Below are positions 61,593-64,000 of a DNA stretch of 64,000 nt, piece by piece. Source of the DNA: Spizellomyces sp. 'palustris' (lineage: Eukaryota > Chytridiomycota > Chytridiomycetes > Spizellomycetales > Spizellomycetaceae); assembly GCA_006535965.1 (NCBI GenBank), contig QEAR01000071.1, positions 45,614 to 109,613 on the forward strand. Reading direction: 5' to 3'. The position numbers and the translations under genes were made by a program. Position 1 is the first letter of the stretch, and each line of letters starts with the position of its first letter. The notes under the pieces are model-generated. The model searched no databases. It was not told the DNA's origin and was given only the letters and a program-made list of their open reading frames with translations.

Positions 61593-62198
61593 GGTTAAAA
61601 TGCGGCGGAAGGGTGCGAATTTCTGTTATGATAGATACATGTAGATAAGCAGAGAAAATACGATCCTAAACATGAGTACAGTATATATTTCCTGTTGTGG
61701 TTCCCTTATTATATGATGAAAATAGGAAACGACGAGGGTCACCAACCGAGTACTGCACAAATGGGATGCCCAAGTTTGGACACTTTGCGGGACATGCTTA
61801 CTAAGCAATCACTGCGCTTAGCAGTGGGATTGGGGAAGCACCGCTCCTGTCACTTCTCGGCCTGCCACATTCCCGTTTGGTCTGCTCTACGCTTGTCCAA
61901 CAAATAGAACGAAGCCGAAAACTGTGCGTCTGCTGTGTTAGATTACTTTGACGAAACTGCTGTGCTTGAGCGGGTCTGACGAGAGGCGTCGACGGGTTTT
62001 GTTTGGACACGCATTCGGAGCTTTTTCTCGCTACGTACACGAACCAAAAAGTTTCATCGGGCTACATTCAAACGTGCCAACACCGAATAAGAATAGCCGC
62101 TAGGCTCTATATTGTTACGACTTTCCCACAATTCGATTGGGGGTTGACTCCCACCGCGCCAGCACGAAGGCCTACTTTTCTCTTGAACGCAGCAAACT
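61593..62198. other. Intergenic region between copper-fist and CYRI genes
   Basis: No frame here has domain content. Minus-strand frames at 61801-62040 and 62054-62365 have ATG or near-ATG starts but no family features, and the second overlaps CYRI exon 1. Probably 3' UTR plus CYRI promoter. Confidence 0.4.
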
Positions 62199-63788
62199 AT
62201 GGGAGCGTTCCTCACCCTATTGAGAGGCGGTGGGCCAACAGATGAGCCACCTGTTGACATACCTGTCAACTTGGAAGGTATGCAAGCAGATGGGAATTTT
62301 ATATCGGAATTAGGCGCAGTGGTACTACAGGCCTGAGCTGTAAAATGGTCCAGTTTCCGAGTCACATCGTCAAACGATGGCGCAGGACAAGTTTGGCAAC
62401 GAAGTACTAACTTTCTACTCGGTTACTACTATTGCACGACCAACAGGTGCACAGCCAACCGCTGATGAAGTGGAAATTTATCAGTACATTATTCAAATTA
62501 TGCAACCAGCACCCGGCTACCTCGACGCTTTGAAAGGATATGTTGGATGTCAGGAAGAGATTCGCAAGGTATGAGATAAGGTTGGACGTGGTGCTCTCCA
62601 GGTAAATTTCTCGCTTACCTACTTGAAACTGCTTTTTCCGCTTGTCATATAGGCCATCAGCAGTCCATCCCGAGAAACTGAAGAGGCGGCATGGGCAGCG
62701 GTATGTCCGGCAGTTCTAAAGTTGAGAGAATACTATGAATTTGCTTTGAAGCTTGGTAAGTTAATCCTCTGAGACTCTGATTTGATTGAGTTTTGGGTAA
62801 ACCGTGTTTCCTAGAGGAAGCATTTCCGCGCCTCATGGCGTTCCTTTGTACTGGTGATGTCATGAGGAATTTGGAAGTGCGGCAGGCAACAGCAAAGCAG
62901 TTGGCTGATGTGCTACATTTCGTATCCCTTTTTGATGAATTGAAGGTAAGAGGCCATCCACAATATTTTGAAGCCATGCATCAGTGATAACACACTTGCG
63001 TCCTTTCTTCACCATTATAGATGGGCAACCCGAATGTGCAGAATGACTTCTCTTATTACCGCCGAACATTGAGTCGCATGCGAATGGCCAATCCCGTAAG
63101 TCCGCTCGAATTTTGATGATTATGATGGATAATATGTTGAATTTCATTTTGGCATCAACAATCAGTCGCAACAGAACGTAGTAGTTCCAGATGAGCTTGC
63201 AAATAGAATGTCCCTATTTTACGCTCATGCTACCCCAATGACGAAATCACTTGTTGACGCGACAATGAAGCTTGTAAAAGAGGTAAACATAAGTTTGAGC
63301 GTATCAGTTTATTAATTATTATCTATCCTCAACTTGCAACTGTTTGTTAGAACAATACTGTGACTCCTGACGCCGTTACCACCATCCTTTCCATCATCTC
63401 CGGCATTTGCTACAATGCCGTAATAAAAGAACGTGCACAGGGCGCGATGGTGCACTACTGTTTGCGGGTGTTGACTGTATCCATCATTCTGTACGATCAT
63501 GTGGATCCGGAGGGCGCGTTCGGAAAGGGATCAAAAGTTAATGTAAGTCACTGTAAACGTAGAGTCTCGCTCCATCTGTAGATCATTGGCGGTGTCGGCA
63601 GCACGCGTTATCGTATATATTTTCTCACTATCTGGTTGCGAACTTGGTAGATCCGAGCATCAGTGCGAGTTATTCAAACATCCGGCGGGTCCGGCAGCAA
63701 CAATCTCCTTAACGCTTTACGATACACAACTCTACACCTAAATGACGAATCCACCCCGAAATCCATTAAACTCATGCTTGCTGCCTGA
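62199..63788 (+). CDS. CYRI: CYRI/FAM49 Rac1-binding protein
   Basis: Negative regulator that binds active Rac1 and limits SCAR/WAVE-Arp2/3 driven protrusion. Exons 62199-62277, 62447-62568, 62653-62755, 62815-62945, 63021-63095, 63166-63282, 63351-63542 and 63651-63788 give 318 aa (human 324). The start [10 protein letters not shown] keeps Gly2 for N-myristoylation. Co-linear blocks match FAM49[108 protein letters not shown] and [16 protein letters not shown]. The conserved Rac1-binding region has adjacent Arg residues in the expected YYRRT position. All introns are GT-AG. Confidence 0.93.
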
Positions 63789-63983
63789 AGACCGCACCGC
63801 TGTGTTTTGTTTCTGTTCCAAGGAGTAATGATGTAAAGAAAGGGCCGAGATGAGAGGATGCTAACCTGGGTGGTGTGGATGTTGGGATTTGTTAGCTAAA
63901 GTTTGGAAACTCGCGCGATATGTAGAGAATGCTTGATGGTGAACGTTTCAAGGTGGACAGGGGAATGTTGCTATTTGACAGGT

Positions 63984-64000
63984 GGGGGGGGGGGGGGGGG
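63984..64000 (+). repeat. Terminal poly-G run
   Basis: Seventeen consecutive G at the very end of the window. It does not match any fungal telomere repeat. Either a homopolymer in the genome or an assembly or sequencing artefact at a contig edge. Confidence 0.7.

Noticed and set aside
63984-64000. Telomere
   Set aside because: A pure G run lacks the TTAGGG-type repeat unit.

Overview
This window is a gene-dense, intron-rich eukaryotic nuclear sequence, almost certainly from an early-diverging zoosporic (flagellated, chytrid-like) fungus. Fungal hallmarks are a Zn2Cys6 transcription factor, a copper-fist regulator, an RRN11-like RNA polymerase I factor, a HIS2-type histidinol phosphatase and a fungal-type long-chain alcohol oxidase. 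The window also carries genes usually thought of as animal-like and missing from most yeasts and filamentous fungi: kinesin-II subunit KAP3 (a flagellum marker), TBC1D7, KICS2 of KICSTOR, CYRI/FAM49 and a Polycomb PCGF RING protein. I built 28 gene models plus one doubtful small ORF by hand. Introns are mostly 50-90 nt with GT...AG ends, and almost every model closes in frame from ATG to stop.

Layout. 0.5-8.4 kb: Zn2Cys6 factor (+), BSD/SYAP1-like protein (+), membrane J-protein (+), histidinol phosphatase (-). 8.6-13.9 kb: a head-to-head pair, PCGF-type RING protein (-) and Argonaute (+). 14.5-19.3 kb: nucleotidyltransferase-fold protein with damaged catalytic residues (-), unknown Q/P-rich protein (+), intronless PD-(D/E)XK-like protein (+). 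19.8-25.8 kb: PLAA/DOA1 (+) and STI1/HOP (-), both in protein quality control. 26.4-34 kb: long-chain alcohol oxidase (+), atypical Rho-like GTPase with a long tail (-), SNF5-GATA chromatin remodelling subunit (-). 34.5-41 kb: mitochondrial-type J-protein (+), RRN11-like factor (+), an unrecognised protein (-). 41.2-51.2 kb: KAP3 (+), TBC1D7 (-), holocytochrome c synthase (+), PFK-2/FBPase-2 (-), KICS2 (-). 51.5-63.8 kb: SLC25 carrier (+), ARFRP1 (+), B-type cyclin (-), cullin-3 (+), copper-fist factor (+), CYRI (+). The window ends in a run of 17 G.

Themes. Chromatin and RNA silencing (PCGF, Argonaute, SNF5), nutrient and TOR signalling (TBC1D7, KICS2, PFKFB), zoospore biology (KAP3, CYRI) and proteostasis (STI1, PLAA, two J-proteins, CUL3) are all represented. 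Unusual splicing recurs: exons of 6, 10, 12, 15 and 17 nt, and three GC-AG introns that are required to keep conserved domains in frame. I saw no mobile elements, CRISPR arrays, rRNA or confident tRNA genes. Exon boundaries are inferred by eye from splice consensus, reading frame and remembered family conservation; no alignment or transcript data were used.
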